Positions 46,501 through 57,326 of a DNA stretch of 64,000 nucleotides are shown here, piece by piece. The first letter of the stretch is position 1; each line of letters begins with the position of its first letter. A program made the position numbers and the translations under genes. The notes below the pieces were generated by a model that saw only the letters and a list, made by a program, of their open reading frames with translations, was not told the DNA's origin and searched no databases. The stretch is from positions 1 through 64,000 of the forward strand of contig JAPTJF010000316.1 in NCBI GenBank assembly GCA_029339195.1. The letters run 5' to 3'. This DNA is from Micractinium sp. NFX-FRZ (lineage: Eukaryota > Chlorophyta > Trebouxiophyceae > Chlorellales > Chlorellaceae).

Positions 46501-47722
46501 CTGCTCGCCTTCCCACCTCACCGCCCGCCCTTCACCTCCTTGCTCCCTCTCCTGCAGCGCCTGGCCAAGCTGGAGCGTGAGACGGAGTCGTACTGGGTGG
46601 CAGAGTACTTCAGGCAGATCGTCAAGTGAGTGCACCGACTGATGCCACGTTGGATGGGTTTGTGATGGGAATGTTTAGAGTGGCAGGGCACTGTCCAGCA
46701 CACTGTCAAGCAAGGCAATCAACCGCGCAGGGTTCTTGCAAAGTGTTTGGGTGGCAGAGAACTTCCCGTAGTGCAGTGATGTTTGTGTCATCATCAGTAT
46801 ACATCAGCGGAAGGCCTGCGCTCCAAGGCAGGCAGCGCTGCACGCGAGCTCCTGCCGTGGGGCCCAACGCATCTGTTGTGTGGCAGCGCCTGCCAGGATG
46901 CCGCCAGTGCACCTAGCAGCGCAGCACATCCGCGCCCCCTACCTAGCCGGCTCGTCACCCTACCTGGCCCCCCGTTGGACCCCGCACCTGCCTGCCCGCC
47001 CGGCCTTCTCATGCCGTTGCCCCCTGTGCCCCCTCCCCCCCCACACACACCGCAGGGACGACCCGCGCCGCACCTGGCCGGTCACCTTCCTGTGCTGGCT
47101 GAAGCAGGAGGTGGGGCTGGGGCGCGTGCTGGTGGAGGGGCTGGGCCTGGAGACGGTGGTGCGCATCAACAGCCCGCTGACGGTGAGCGGGGGTGGGTGG
47201 GTGCAGCTGCCGGGGCGGGCAGGCAGGGTGGGGCCTGGGTGGCAGGGTGCCAGCCCACATGCATGAGGCTTAGCGCTGGGCTTGGTGCATGCCTTGATGT
47301 GTGTTATGCTGGGCAGAGAGCAGCCCGCAGCCCCGCCATGGCATTCAGTTGACCGATCCACTTTCTTCCTGCTGCTGCTGCTGCCGTGCCCCGCTCCGCC
47401 CTGCAGCCCGGCGACCGCCTGCTTGTGCGCTGCATGCACACTGACGTGAAGATGGGCATGTGGCGGCTTGAGGCAGTGGGAGGGGCGCAGGTGCGGGGGA
47501 GGGCGGGCCGTGTCACCTGCCCGCCTGCCAGCCTGCCGCGTTTGCAGGCCTGCCTTGCGCCCGCCTGCATTGCATGCACCCCCCTGAGCGCCAGCCATGC
47601 ATGCGCGCACACAGTTGCACAGGTGCTGCGTGCCCTGCCTGCTTTCTGAGATGCACATGCGTGCCTGGGGTGCCCCCTCCCCTCCCCCATCATCGCTGCA
47701 GGCATCGTCTTCGTACCTGTGA
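40589..47722 (+). CDS. Organellar ribonuclease R/II (RNB exoribonuclease, RNR1-like)
   Basis: A 3'-to-5' exoribonuclease for organelle rRNA and mRNA maturation, by analogy with plant RNR1. Seventeen exons in unbroken phase give 890 residues: 40589-40992, 41181-41435, 41707-41867, 42174-42292, 42603-42686, 42911-43129, 43440-43541, 43806-43967, 44284-44429, 44672-44867, 45190-45339, 45690-45949, 46206-46320, 46558-46625, 47056-47182, 47407-47490, 47702-47722. Residues 1 to about 130 are an Ala/Gln-rich presequence. The RNB domain has the four-Asp signature YTIDDASTTEIDDGLSLE near residue 480, WIHIADPSRWV, and the late motif YVQFTSPIRRYGDLLAHWQL. The introns at 45950 and 46321 use GC donors. 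A short C-terminal S1-like barrel may be encoded after 47056. Targeting (plastid, mitochondrion or both) is inferred. Confidence 0.94.
44241..44267. repeat. (CCCCT)n repeat at a branch/polypyrimidine region
   Basis: Tandem CCCCT units form part of the polypyrimidine tract before the RNase R exon starting at 44284. Confidence 0.85.
45995..46114 (+). repeat. Long imperfect inverted repeat in RNase R intron
   Basis: The left arm (45995-46036) and right arm (46070-46114) are reverse complements with few mismatches. The core CAGCCCCGCC-x-TGGGCTGCC pairs almost perfectly, around a 33-base loop. The whole element sits inside the GC-AG intron after 45949. It could be a hairpin in the pre-mRNA, a foldback element or a small-RNA precursor; the sequence alone does not decide. 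Confidence 0.8.
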
Positions 47723-48238
47723 GCAGCACCCCCCAGCTTTCTGTGACACCCGGAGAGAGGAGCCTGCTCCTCGCACCCAGCCCCACCCCCTCTCTGAGAT
47801 GAGGCCCTTCCGCTCCTCTGCCTTTGATTAATCGGAACGGCGCGCGCTTGCGGCAGCTCTGCCAGTTGCCCTGCCTATGCCATGCTGCCGCCCCGGGCAG
47901 CGCGTGCCGGCCCCTCCGGCCTCTGACAGTCTTAAATCACGCGGGCCGGGCAGGCCCCTCAGCGGCCGCAATGGTCGATCACTTTAATCAATCGCCTCTC
48001 GGCGGCAGGCCGCACATGCCTGCACACACAGCTCCACTCTGCCTGCCCCGCCCTGGCCCCCCCAACTCTCTTCTTTCTCGGAACCTCTTCCTCTGCGCCC
48101 CCGCCCACTCTGCCCGCTTTCATGCCGTCCCCGTCCGCCTTGCAATCCCCCGCCATGTGCCCCGGCACGCCTGCCTGTGCGCAGCCAGCCAGCCGCACCC
48201 TCTCCTCTTTCTCTCTTCCCCTGCTGCGCATGCTGTTG

Positions 48239-48243
48239 TTACA
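48239..48243 (-). terminator. TGTAA polyadenylation signal, LPA2
   Basis: TTACA on the plus strand, 142 nt beyond the LPA2 stop on the minus strand. Confidence 0.5.
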
Positions 48244-48335
48244 CTACTGCAGCGCAGCAGCCCACGCAGGCCGCCTGCACTGCCGTATCAAATCCATCTG
48301 TACTCTTCCCACAAGCGGCTGTCCAGCCCACGCAA

Positions 48336-48340
48336 TGTAA
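48336..48340 (+). terminator. TGTAA polyadenylation signal, candidate for RNase R
   Basis: The first TGTAA after the RNase R stop is 614 nt downstream, beyond the LPA2 signal on the opposite strand. The distance makes it uncertain. Confidence 0.3.
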
Positions 48341-48384
48341 CACACGTAGATGCACGCTGCTCAGGCCGCCACTGCTGCCGCCGC

Positions 48385-49915
48385 CTACTGCTTGTTCTCA
48401 TCGGGGGCGGACCGCGTCTGCGGACCATCACGGGTGGCAGGAGGAGCGCAGCAGGCATATCAGGGTACAGCGTAGCAGAGACGGTGGGTGGGCATGCCGC
48501 AACTCACTGTAGACGCAGGCGCGGCCTGCCTGCAGGCCCGCACCCCACCCAACCGCAAGCCGCTGGCGCTGCGCACGGGCAATCTCTGCCTGGCCCCCGT
48601 TGCGCGCCCCGCCCCGCCCCGCCCCGCCCCCCGCCCGCTTGCCTTCCACAGGCCGTAGGCGGATGAGATGGCGAGGAAGAGGCCCAGCGTGGGTGTGAAG
48701 GCGGGGAAGACGACGTCCTGCGCAAACTGATCCGCCTGCTCGCTCATGAAGCCCTGTGGGGCGCGGCGCAGCAGCATGGGGGCACAGCATGGCGCAGGTA
48801 AAGGCGCGGATGTGCAGTGGGGAACGCAAGGTGCTGGGCAGAGGCGGTGCCACTCCTCACTGGCTCGCCAGGGATGGGAAGGAGGGAGGGGGGCGGACAC
48901 AGGCAATACGCGGGCACGGCACGAGCTGAGAGGACTAAGCGGGGAGGGGCCAGCTGGTGCAGCCGCCTGCGCATGAGCACCCGCTCATGAGGGGAGGGCA
49001 GCAGGATGGGTGCTGTTAAGGTGCATCACATGGGCGAGGGGTTGGTTGGAACCGTGGGGGCCCCCGCACACCCACACCAGCCGCGCTGCCCGCTCACCTG
49101 CCCCGCCAGCATCCCGCCCCCCCGTTCCCCCAAACCACGCACCCATCCCGCTTCGCCCGCTCACCGAGCCTGCAAGGAAGACGCCCTCTGCCAGGATGAC
49201 AAAGAAGAGCGTTGCCAGGGTGGCAACCACGCTGTTCTCTGCCTTCTGCTCATCCGTCAGCGGGCCTCCGCCGTACACCTGGTCGCGCAGCGGGGCGACG
49301 ACAGTGGGCCCTGCGGCCTGCTTGCTGTCGCCGCCCATGCCGCCGCCGCCGCCCGCCTTGCTGCCTGCCTTGCTGCCCTTCTTCCGTCGCAGCTGCAGGG
49401 AGTGGGTGCGAAGGTGTGCAGTGTGCAGAGGCAATGCAGGTGGGCGTTCGGGCAGGGGCAGGTGCAAGGCTGGGCGGGGCAGCGGCGGTGGGGGGGCACC
49501 CAGTGAGACGACTGGGTGCATGCAGCAAGCAGCGGCGCCTTGGGACAAAGCAGCAGGCAGGGGAGCATGCAGGGAGGAAACACGAGCAGCGCAGCAGCGG
49601 GGCGGCACACGTACCAGCTGCTCCGCAGCCACTGGCTCGTCTGCCGCCGCTGCCGCCGCTGCTCTGCTGCTGCTCTCCTCTTCTGCCCGCACCGCAACCA
49701 CCCTCCGCACAGCTCTCTGCAATAATCAGTGGTTGAGAAGCGAGGTGTGTGAGGGGTTGGTCTTGCAAGCTCTTCACCGCAGTGTCGGGAGCCCCACCAC
49801 TGGCACTTGCCTGTTGGCACCGCAGCGGTTGCAGCACTGGTTGCCTCGAACAGCTGACTGCTGGCTGGCGCGCCAGAGGCGCGCTGACTGCGGTGGGTGC
49901 GAGGCTGAGCTGCAT
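48385..49915 (-). CDS. LPA2: LPA2-like photosystem II assembly factor
   Basis: Thylakoid membrane protein; Arabidopsis LPA2 helps assemble CP43 into photosystem II. Five exons, all phase 0 (49811-49915, 49615-49716, 49165-49392, 48643-48753, 48385-48417), give 192 residues against about 185 in plants. Residues 1 to about 45 are a plastid transit peptide (MQLSLAPTAVSAPLARQP, then VVAVRAEEE). A Lys/Gly-rich stromal stretch follows. Two membrane spans come next: SVVATLATLFFVILAEGVFLAGS and FTPTLGLFLAISSAYGLW, joined by GFMSEQADQFAQDVVFPA. This matches plant LPA2 in span spacing and in the FTP and AYG motifs. The first and last introns both need GC donors (CAG|GCAAGT, AAG|GCAAGC). The last exon encodes only TRSAPDENKQ. 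Confidence 0.9.
48605..48632. repeat. (GCCCC)n repeat
   Basis: Five GCCCC units in the last intron of LPA2. Confidence 0.85.
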
Positions 49916-51238
49916 TGCGGGTGCGGCTGCGGGCTGCCTCGCTGCAATTGTGTTGCAGGTAACAAGCGCACGATTCTTGAGGCCCCAGGAACACCGACTG
50001 CATGGCCAGATCAGGATGTGCTGCGCTGGCGGTGAGCGGGCGGTCCAGCCGCTGCGGTCGGACAATATGTGGCCCCACAGGATAGTTCTGATGCAAAGGG
50101 AGCTTAGGGATCGGCGCGAGGCAAACTCATATGACTTCATATATCATAGGTAGCGTGCTGACAGCACTAGGGTTCTCCCAGCATGCCGGCCAGCTGAGCA
50201 CCAAGTGCCCACGGTCAACAGCCCGCACCTCCCCAGCTCAAACAATGCCTGCAAACAATGCCTTGTCGCATACCATGTTCTTGTAGTCCGCTAGTGCACC
50301 CATCGTAATTCTTTATCTATCAAACCGGTGCCTCCGCACTCATCCGTCCCTTTCGCAGCCCCGACGGAGAGGCCTGCTTCGGGCACCGTGCACCCTGCAT
50401 GATTCTGCTTGCTAGGGGGCTCAGCAAACACACTGTCCTGGCCTACGATGTCTCAAATCCAAGCTGCGTGTGCGTGCCAGGCACCCAATGCTCCGGTAGT
50501 GTGAGGGGGTGCAACAGGCACAAGGTGCAGCCTCTTCGAGGTGGGGCAAAGTGCCCGCCAACACCTGTGGTTCCCTCCTGCAGCGTGCAGGTGTGTGTAG
50601 CACAGCAACCCAGTGTTGCGGACAATGCAGCTCTTTTCTCGGCTGCCGGTTTGCTTGTCAGTACTCATTGGACAGAGTCAGGAAATGCACCCTGCTGACT
50701 GATGCCGCCGGCGGCGGCGGCCGCCGCTACAGCATCGTGCGCTGCCAATATCAGATGAGTGCAAGGTGGGGGCCAGGGTTAGCAGGCTAGGTCCGGGGGC
50801 TTGGCCTGCTGAATGCCCTGGAGGGTCTCGCTGGCTGCTGGATGACACACTAGATGCTACAACGGTTGATGTTGTGCACAGCGGCATGTGCCGTAAGCAT
50901 TGCTGTCCTGTAAGCGTCCTGGCACCAGCTCATGTGCTCCTCCTGATGTGGCGATTGCCTCGCGCCCGCACCGCTCTGTTGCTCAGACGTTGTTGAAGTC
51001 TTTGGGTGCTCTTTTGTTCCTGTGTTTCTGCGAACCCCTGTTCCTGTTCGGCGGGCAGCCGGTACCTGTTTGCGATCTTGGTGCATATGGCCCCAGAGTG
51101 AACGCAGACGCGTCCCGATCAGTTTACAAGAGCAGGCGGGGCTCTGCGCAAGGCCGGCGTGTCACATGACTCCAGCCGGAGCTCGCGGCCGGCCCGCTCT
51201 GGCCAGCAGGGGCTCCTCTTGAAGCGGCATAGGACACC
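49916..51238. other. Intergenic region LPA2 / first LRR receptor kinase (divergent)
   Basis: About 1.3 kb between divergent start codons, the longest gene-free stretch here apart from the ends. It is noticeably less GC-rich around 50,080-50,350. Small open frames near 50,400-50,700 and 50,900-51,170 have no family resemblance or splice structure I can defend. I see no tRNA or repeat in it. Confidence 0.5.
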
Positions 51239-54200
51239 ATGCTCGGGCATGCAGCCAGGGTGGTGCTCGCCCTTGCTGCAGCGGTCTTGCTTGCAACCGT
51301 GTCGGCCGCCGCTCCACCCACACCGGCAGTAGGTATGATGTAGCCTGGCTTGGAGTGTCAATCAGAGCTTCACACATATGGGCTACTGGCATCTGGAGCG
51401 AGGGTCTCATGTGTGCGCAGCTGCAGCTACCACCCTGCCTCACTCCTTCCACCCTACTGCCGCAGATGCCGCCGTTCTCTACCGCCTTCGAGATGTGCTG
51501 CAAGCCAATGACCCTCTTTGGATGGACAGGCAGCTGGGGTGGAGCCAGCGCACCTCCTACCCTCCCTGCCTCTGGGTTGGCGTGACATGCGACAACGAGC
51601 AGCACATTGTGAAGCTGTGAGTTTTACGTCGGGCCCCGTACAGCTTTGGCTGGGCTCCGGCTGCACGCCTCCGAGCTACCCTGGCAGCTACCCTGGCAGG
51701 AGCGGAGCTCAAGCGCCTCTCCTCCCAAACGCACCTGGCCACCACCAGCTGAACGCACAAGGGTTGACCCACATGTCAAAGGGCCGCCACAGCGCTATCG
51801 GTTCGCACCCTCTCGGCACACCCTACACGTTTGTGTGCCCATCCCGCCTTCAATGCAGTGAGCTGACCAACTTTGTGTCAAGACATGACATCAGCGGCAG
51901 CGCCAGCACCACCACTGTCAATGCCGCCTCCGCCAGCAGCCCGTTGCTTCCAGAGCTGGCGCGGCTGCCCCGGCTGATGAAACTAGAGCTTGCCCACTAT
52001 GCTGCTGGCCCGTGGCCAGCCATCCCACATGAGTGGGTGACGCCTGGCGCATTTCCACGGCTGCAATGGTAAGGGTTGCAGTTCACACCAGTACCCAGAA
52101 CCACCCCATGTGCGTGTGCCAAGCAGAGCAGACCTGCGTGCACGACTCTGCAGACGCCTAGAACACGTGCGGTCTGCGCCCTTGCTTGCTTGCCGACCCG
52201 CCCTCCCACCTCATGTGTTGCAGGCTGTTGTTGGTGGGGCGCAGCATGGGGGCGCCGCTGCCTGACATATCCCCAGGCGCGCTGCCCCTCTTGCAAAGCC
52301 TCTATCTCGAGTTCCGTGGGCTTCAGACTACACTGCCACCCAGCTGGGGTGCCAACCCCGCCGTCCTGCCGGCGCTCTCCCAGCTGACGGTGCAAGCTCA
52401 GATTCAAGGGCCGCTGCCGCCTCAATGGTCCAACGGCTTCAGCCGTCTTGCGATGCTAGGCCTGATTAACATCCCGGCGGGTGTAGAGGCCGTGCAAACA
52501 GGCGGAGGCAATGCGTATATGACTATCAAAGATGCGATCAGAGCCACAGCAGCGACCACCGAGCGTGCAGGGGCCAACGGCCCCTTGCCGGCCACGTGGC
52601 CAAGTGGCTTCCCATGCCTAGAGATGTTGGACATCAGCAACTTGGACCTCTCTGGGCCGCTCCCCGACTCATGGCGAAACGGCGGCTTCCCCTCGCTGTA
52701 CCACTTGTGAGCCGACCTGCGTTGCCCAGAGTGCCAGCTCGTTGCCCAACTGCCCGCCGGCTGCCCAGCTGCCTGCCCGCAGCCTGCCCAGCTGGCTGAC
52801 CAGCTGCTTGCTGCTGCTAGCCTCCGGACATGGTCTGCCGCCTGGTTTACCTGCCTCTGCCTGCCTGCCATCCAGCGCGCCAACTCTTGTAGCTTCCTGC
52901 CCACATCGTGCGTTATTCTTGTCAGCATGAGGCCATCTGTGTCCCGCATGGCTGCAGAGATGTCAATTATTGCGGCTTAACAGGCACTTTGCCACCCCAG
53001 CTCGTGCTCGAGCGACAACCACAGCTGCTTGTGCTTCAGGTAAGCTCACACTCGTCCATATAAACGAGGGCAGTGTGGGATGCTTCCGCCAATGGCTTGC
53101 TGAGCTCTTCCTTCTCTGCCCCGAGTTGCAGCTAGCTGGCAACAAGTTCGATGGATCGTTACCCCCTGCTTGGGCATCCTCTAAGGTAAGTTCAAAGGAC
53201 CGGGTACGTGGGCTGCATTTGTGTTGTGCCTTGGTTGCTACTGCTCATGCAACACCCACCTCTCTGCGCGCCCTCATTGCCATCCAGGTCAGTGTGCTGT
53301 CTCTGGCCAATAACTCACTCCACGGCCCAGCCTTTCCCCCGGCATGGCTTGGGCCTAGCGCTATGTCAGCGCTTGCCCATCTGGACATCTCTGGCAACAG
53401 CCAACTGGCAGGAGCCCTCCCTCCGAGCCTGGCGTGGCCCCACTTGCACACTTTGTGAGAACTGCCTTTGCCTGCGACCATTGAAGCTGGTTGCAGCACA
53501 ATTTTGCCGGTGAGCCCCTTGAGGCCCAAATCAGCTCAACCGCTAACACCTGGCCTGCTCATGTTTGTGCAGACGGGTTGCGCACACCAGCGTGGATAAG
53601 AGTGTGCCCGACGCGTGGTGCCGCCCCCCCATTTCGATCACATTGATGGAGATGTGAGTGGTTGTGCCGCACTGTGGTGCCTGAGTGTGGTGCTTGAAGC
53701 ACACACTGCTCCCGCCTATAAGCCTCACCAATACCGTGCATGGCCGTGCCCTGTGTGAACGCCATGCATCCATTGTGTCTTGTTTTGCGACACCCCCACG
53801 CACCCACCGATGCTCCATGCAGCGCCCTCAATGGCACGACTGCCATCCACTTCCAGTGCGTCAATGGCACCTTCCCCTCCTTGGACAGCTTGGCGGTGCA
53901 AGCCGTGCAGCTGCCGGTGCCTGGTCAGCGGCAGCTTCCTGCCAGCCTGGCAGTGGCGCTGGTCCTTGCAGCAACAACAATGGTTGGCGCGGCTGGCACC
54001 TTCCTTGTGCGGCGGAAGCAGCTGCCATCCGCGCTGCCGCTTCACCATGCCCCCAGTTATCCCCAGGCACGGAAGCATGGTTGGGCAGCAGATGAGCGAG
54101 GCAGCAAGTGTGCGCTCCTGCATGGTGGCTCCACTGACAGCTGGACCAGCAGCCGGGCCAGCAGCCGGCATGGGCGGCTCTCAACGCTGCTGCGCAACAC

Positions 54201-56256
54201 CATACCAAGCAGCGGCACGAGCGTCATCCTCCCTATGTCGCTTGCGTCCACAGAGGCACTGCCAACGGGTTTGGCGCACCACGCATTCCCTCAGGTCCTT
54301 GTGCCGCCAGCAGAGGCACTATGCAATGACAATGGCGGCGGCAACAGCCCCCCCTTCCACGGCTGGGGGTTGGACAGCATTTCTTTGCAAATACAAACCG
54401 CGGACCTAGAGGTGAGATGTTATGCAGCACAGGGCCGCTGCAACTGCATATGCTCTTCTTGCCGTTGGCGTGCCATCACCGTTGGCAGTGTCTGTCTTGA
54501 CTGGGGGCGCGAGGTGCACCCACTTGCACAAGGCGCTTCCTTGCGGGCACGCTTCTGGTGGCCAGCGGCGTCCTTCGTGTCAACCTCCCTCCGGCCCTCC
54601 CTCCTCCCTCCTCCCTCCCTGCAGTTCATTGTTGACCCACACGGGGAGCTGATCATCCTTGGGGAGGGCGGCCAGGCGGTTGTGTACTTGGCTCGGCTGC
54701 AGGGGCGCGGCGAAGTGGCTGCAAAGGCAAGCGTTGGCTGTGTGTGGTGCCGGCGAGCCGGGTCAAGACGGCTGTGCAGCTTGCATGGTGCACTTCTGCC
54801 TTGGTGCCTTGCACGGCGTGTATCGCTGCTATTGGGGGCTGTATGCACAACATCCATGTTGGCCCGCAAACCTCAGTTCTGAGTGCGGTTGCCTTGGTCG
54901 GTGCAGGTCACGGAACTGCAGCCTGGGGTGGACTCCCGCATGCTGTGGCACGAGGTGGTGCTCCACCGCAAAAGCGTCCACCCGCGCATCTTGCCCTTGC
55001 TTGGGGTTGCCATCACGGTGCGGTGCGGATTGTGCTGCTGAGTGGGTTGCGGTGGCTGTGCGCGGGGAGCTGGCATGGGCCAGGAAACCCTGCAACATGC
55101 AGACAACTGGTGGCGTGGTGGGTTGTGCACATTCGGCAAGGTGGTGCAACACCATTTTGCTGCGCCTACGCTGGCCCATCTTGCCGTGCAGGATGACGCG
55201 CTCGTCATGGCAATGGAACTCATGGCAGGCGGCACTCTCAAGAAAGCCCTGCAGAAGCCGGGCACTCGCGAGCAGTTGCGCTGGCACGCACGGTGAGTAA
55301 AGGAACAGTGTTTCCACATGGCTGGGCTCTGCCACGCCCTCTGTGCGCACCGCTTTACCAGATGCATCAGTCATGCAGGTTTGCGTGCCGTGCACGTAAA
55401 ACAGTGCTGTCTAATGCTGCACCCACCGCTATTGACCCGTGAGCATTGCTGCCGCCTCGTGTGCCCCTCGCTGGGCTGTTGTGCAGGGGGCGGCAGGTTG
55501 CGATGGACGTGGCTGAGGGGCTTCACTTCCTACACACACAAGCGGGGGTGCAGCACAACGACCTCAAGGCCAGGTGGGTTGAAGGGTGGGGCTGCCAGTA
55601 GGTGCAAGAATCGCAAGGCAGTTGCTTGACAAGCGGGGCCGCATGTGTGTTATGTGCAACGTTGGTCGCTGCCGTGCCTGCACTCTGGCACGCATTGGCC
55701 GATGCACTGCTCTTCTCTTCTACCGCATCTGCGCCTGCAGCAACGTGCTGCTGACCTCAGACCTGCGAGCGTGCATCAGCGACATGGGCATCGCGCAGGC
55801 GGCGTGCACCCGGGGGCGCACCGCCGCAGGCTGCTCAGTCTCTCATGCGGCTCCCGAGCAGCTGCTGGGGGAGCGGTGCACCCAGGCAGCCGACCTGTAC
55901 AGGTGCGGGGCCGGGGAATGGCCCGCGGCAGCAATAGTGTTGTAGCCCTCTCAACAGTCCGTGTCCATGCAGGGCATTGCTGAGCACCCTGTCACATTGA
56001 AAGTGCAATTTTCTTGCGCCTTCCTTTCTCGCTCACCTGCAGCTTTGGCGTGTTGCTGATCGAGCTGACTACACAGACGGCGGTGACGACCCGTGGAGAG
56101 TGGCGCTTGCCACACGTGCCTACGCAGTGCTCCCAGGCAGGGCGTGACCTCATCCAGCAATGCCTCTCCCCCAACCCTGAGAGGCGTCCCACTGCAGCAG
56201 CAGCTCTGCAAGCGCTGAGTGCTGAGGCACTGGCAGCTGGGGGGCGCAGCTTGTAA
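51239..56256 (+). CDS. LRR receptor-like protein kinase, copy 1
   Basis: Fifteen exons in phase (51239-51332, 51466-51616, 51859-52068, 52224-52706, 52958-53039, 53132-53185, 53288-53454, 53573-53653, 53823-54411, 54625-54726, 54907-55017, 55192-55292, 55487-55573, 55741-55902, 56043-56256) give 895 residues. Signal peptide 1-23; plant-type LRR N-cap ending PPCLWVGVTC; leucine-rich repeats with LTGTLPPQL, LDISGNSQLAGALPPSL and LSLANNSLHGPAFPP; membrane span about 481-503; Ser/Arg juxtamembrane region. Kinase domain about 640-890: Gly loop GEGGQAVVY, VAAK Lys 671, Glu in WHEVVLH, catalytic HND 765-767, DMG 785-787, APE 808-810, and DLYSFGVLL. The Arg of HRD is Asn (non-RD). The intron after Lys 671 has a GC donor. 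A plasma-membrane receptor for an unknown ligand is inferred. Confidence 0.94.
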
Positions 56257-57326
56257 GCCTTTGTTCGATGTGTGGAGTGTATCCAAAACAGTATCCACCA
56301 TGAAACCAAATCCTGTTGTTTTCATCCTATTGTTTTCACTGAAAGACGTTTGCCAAATCATTTGTTCTTGCATGCACGTTCACCTCTCCCTCGCCCCCCT
56401 CCTCCCACTCTTCACCTACTGTACACCAACTGTCCACTGTGCATGCATCTGGCTATCCGTTTGAAATGTCGTTAGATGGTTGGAAGGGCACAGCGCCCAG
56501 GGCGCAGGATTCACTGTAACACAGCTCTTGCATCTGCCAGACAAGCGGCCACTGCATTGCATTGCACGGGTTGATAAGCGCACTGACAACGCTGGCAGGC
56601 AGGCCCGCCCGACAGACGGCTAGGTGCGCCTTACTGTGCCGGGTGGGAGGCCAGCAGGCACCCGCTACATCTGAAGAGCCTCATCTGGACATTCGGCCCA
56701 CCCTGGCACTGGTTGCCCCTCCATGCCGACGGACGGCTCGGCAGCGACTCAGGTCGGCGACGAATCAGGTCGCTGTGCATGCGTCCGCTGGACCGGGCGG
56801 CCGCAGGAGGCGGGGGCAGAGCAGGCACCACTGGCAGCGAGGTTGGAGCCTGCCCACCACTCCTGCCTCCCCCTGCTCGTGGGTTGCCGCCACGTTGATA
56901 TGCCAGTTCTCTTAACATGCCCTGCATGCTAGCCAGACTCAAGCTGGCGTTCCAAAGCACAGCACGCTTTGTGAACCCGCCGTCAACGTAGCCACCAATG
57001 TTAGCCCTTTGAGACAGGGTTTCCACTCGGATTTTGATCGAACAGCTGGCGTTGGAGAGGCTTGGGTGAAGCCCCGCACTGGTGCGTTCCGACTTGAGCT
57101 CCCTGCCTACTGTGCCAGCAATTCATGCTGGAGAACGAAGCTGCTTTAAACCCTGGTGTAGCCCCAGCCCACCCTGCCGGACTGACCGCCGCCACGGGCA
57201 GGCGACAGACCCACTCCTCCACCATCTGCCGCTCAAGCTGCAGGCCTGGCCTGCCTCATCCCCGCACCCTTGCCCACCGATCAACCCGCAGTAACGACCA
57301 ACGAATACGCCACACTCATTGTTGCC
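56257..57326. other. Intergenic region, LRR kinase 1 to MSS51-domain gene
   Basis: About 1.07 kb. TGTAA at 56515-56519 marks the likely 3' end of the kinase gene. The AT-richer part at 56,260-56,480 is its 3' UTR. An upstream coding exon of the next gene could be hidden at 56,600-57,300 but I cannot identify one, and no MYND zinc-finger pattern is present. Confidence 0.5.
56515..56519 (+). terminator. TGTAA polyadenylation signal, LRR kinase 1
   Basis: TGTAA 259 nt after the stop codon of the first LRR kinase. Confidence 0.55.

Larger units (their letters stand above)
47723..48384. other. Convergent 3' region (RNase R / LPA2)
   Basis: 662 bases between stop codons. A minus-strand TGTAA at 48239-48243 serves LPA2 and a plus-strand TGTAA at 48336-48340 is the only one after RNase R. 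If both are used, the two mRNAs overlap by about 100 bases. No gene is visible. Confidence 0.55.

Noticed and set aside
50399..51169. Two short open frames in the LPA2 / LRR kinase 1 intergenic region
   Set aside because: No recognisable motif, no conserved length, and Cys-rich translations typical of random GC-rich sequence.
56631..57026. Minus-strand open frame of 131 codons between LRR kinase 1 and the MSS51-domain gene
   Set aside because: Pro/Arg/Gly-rich composition, no domain, no splice structure and no poly(A) signal. A small gene cannot be excluded but is not supported.
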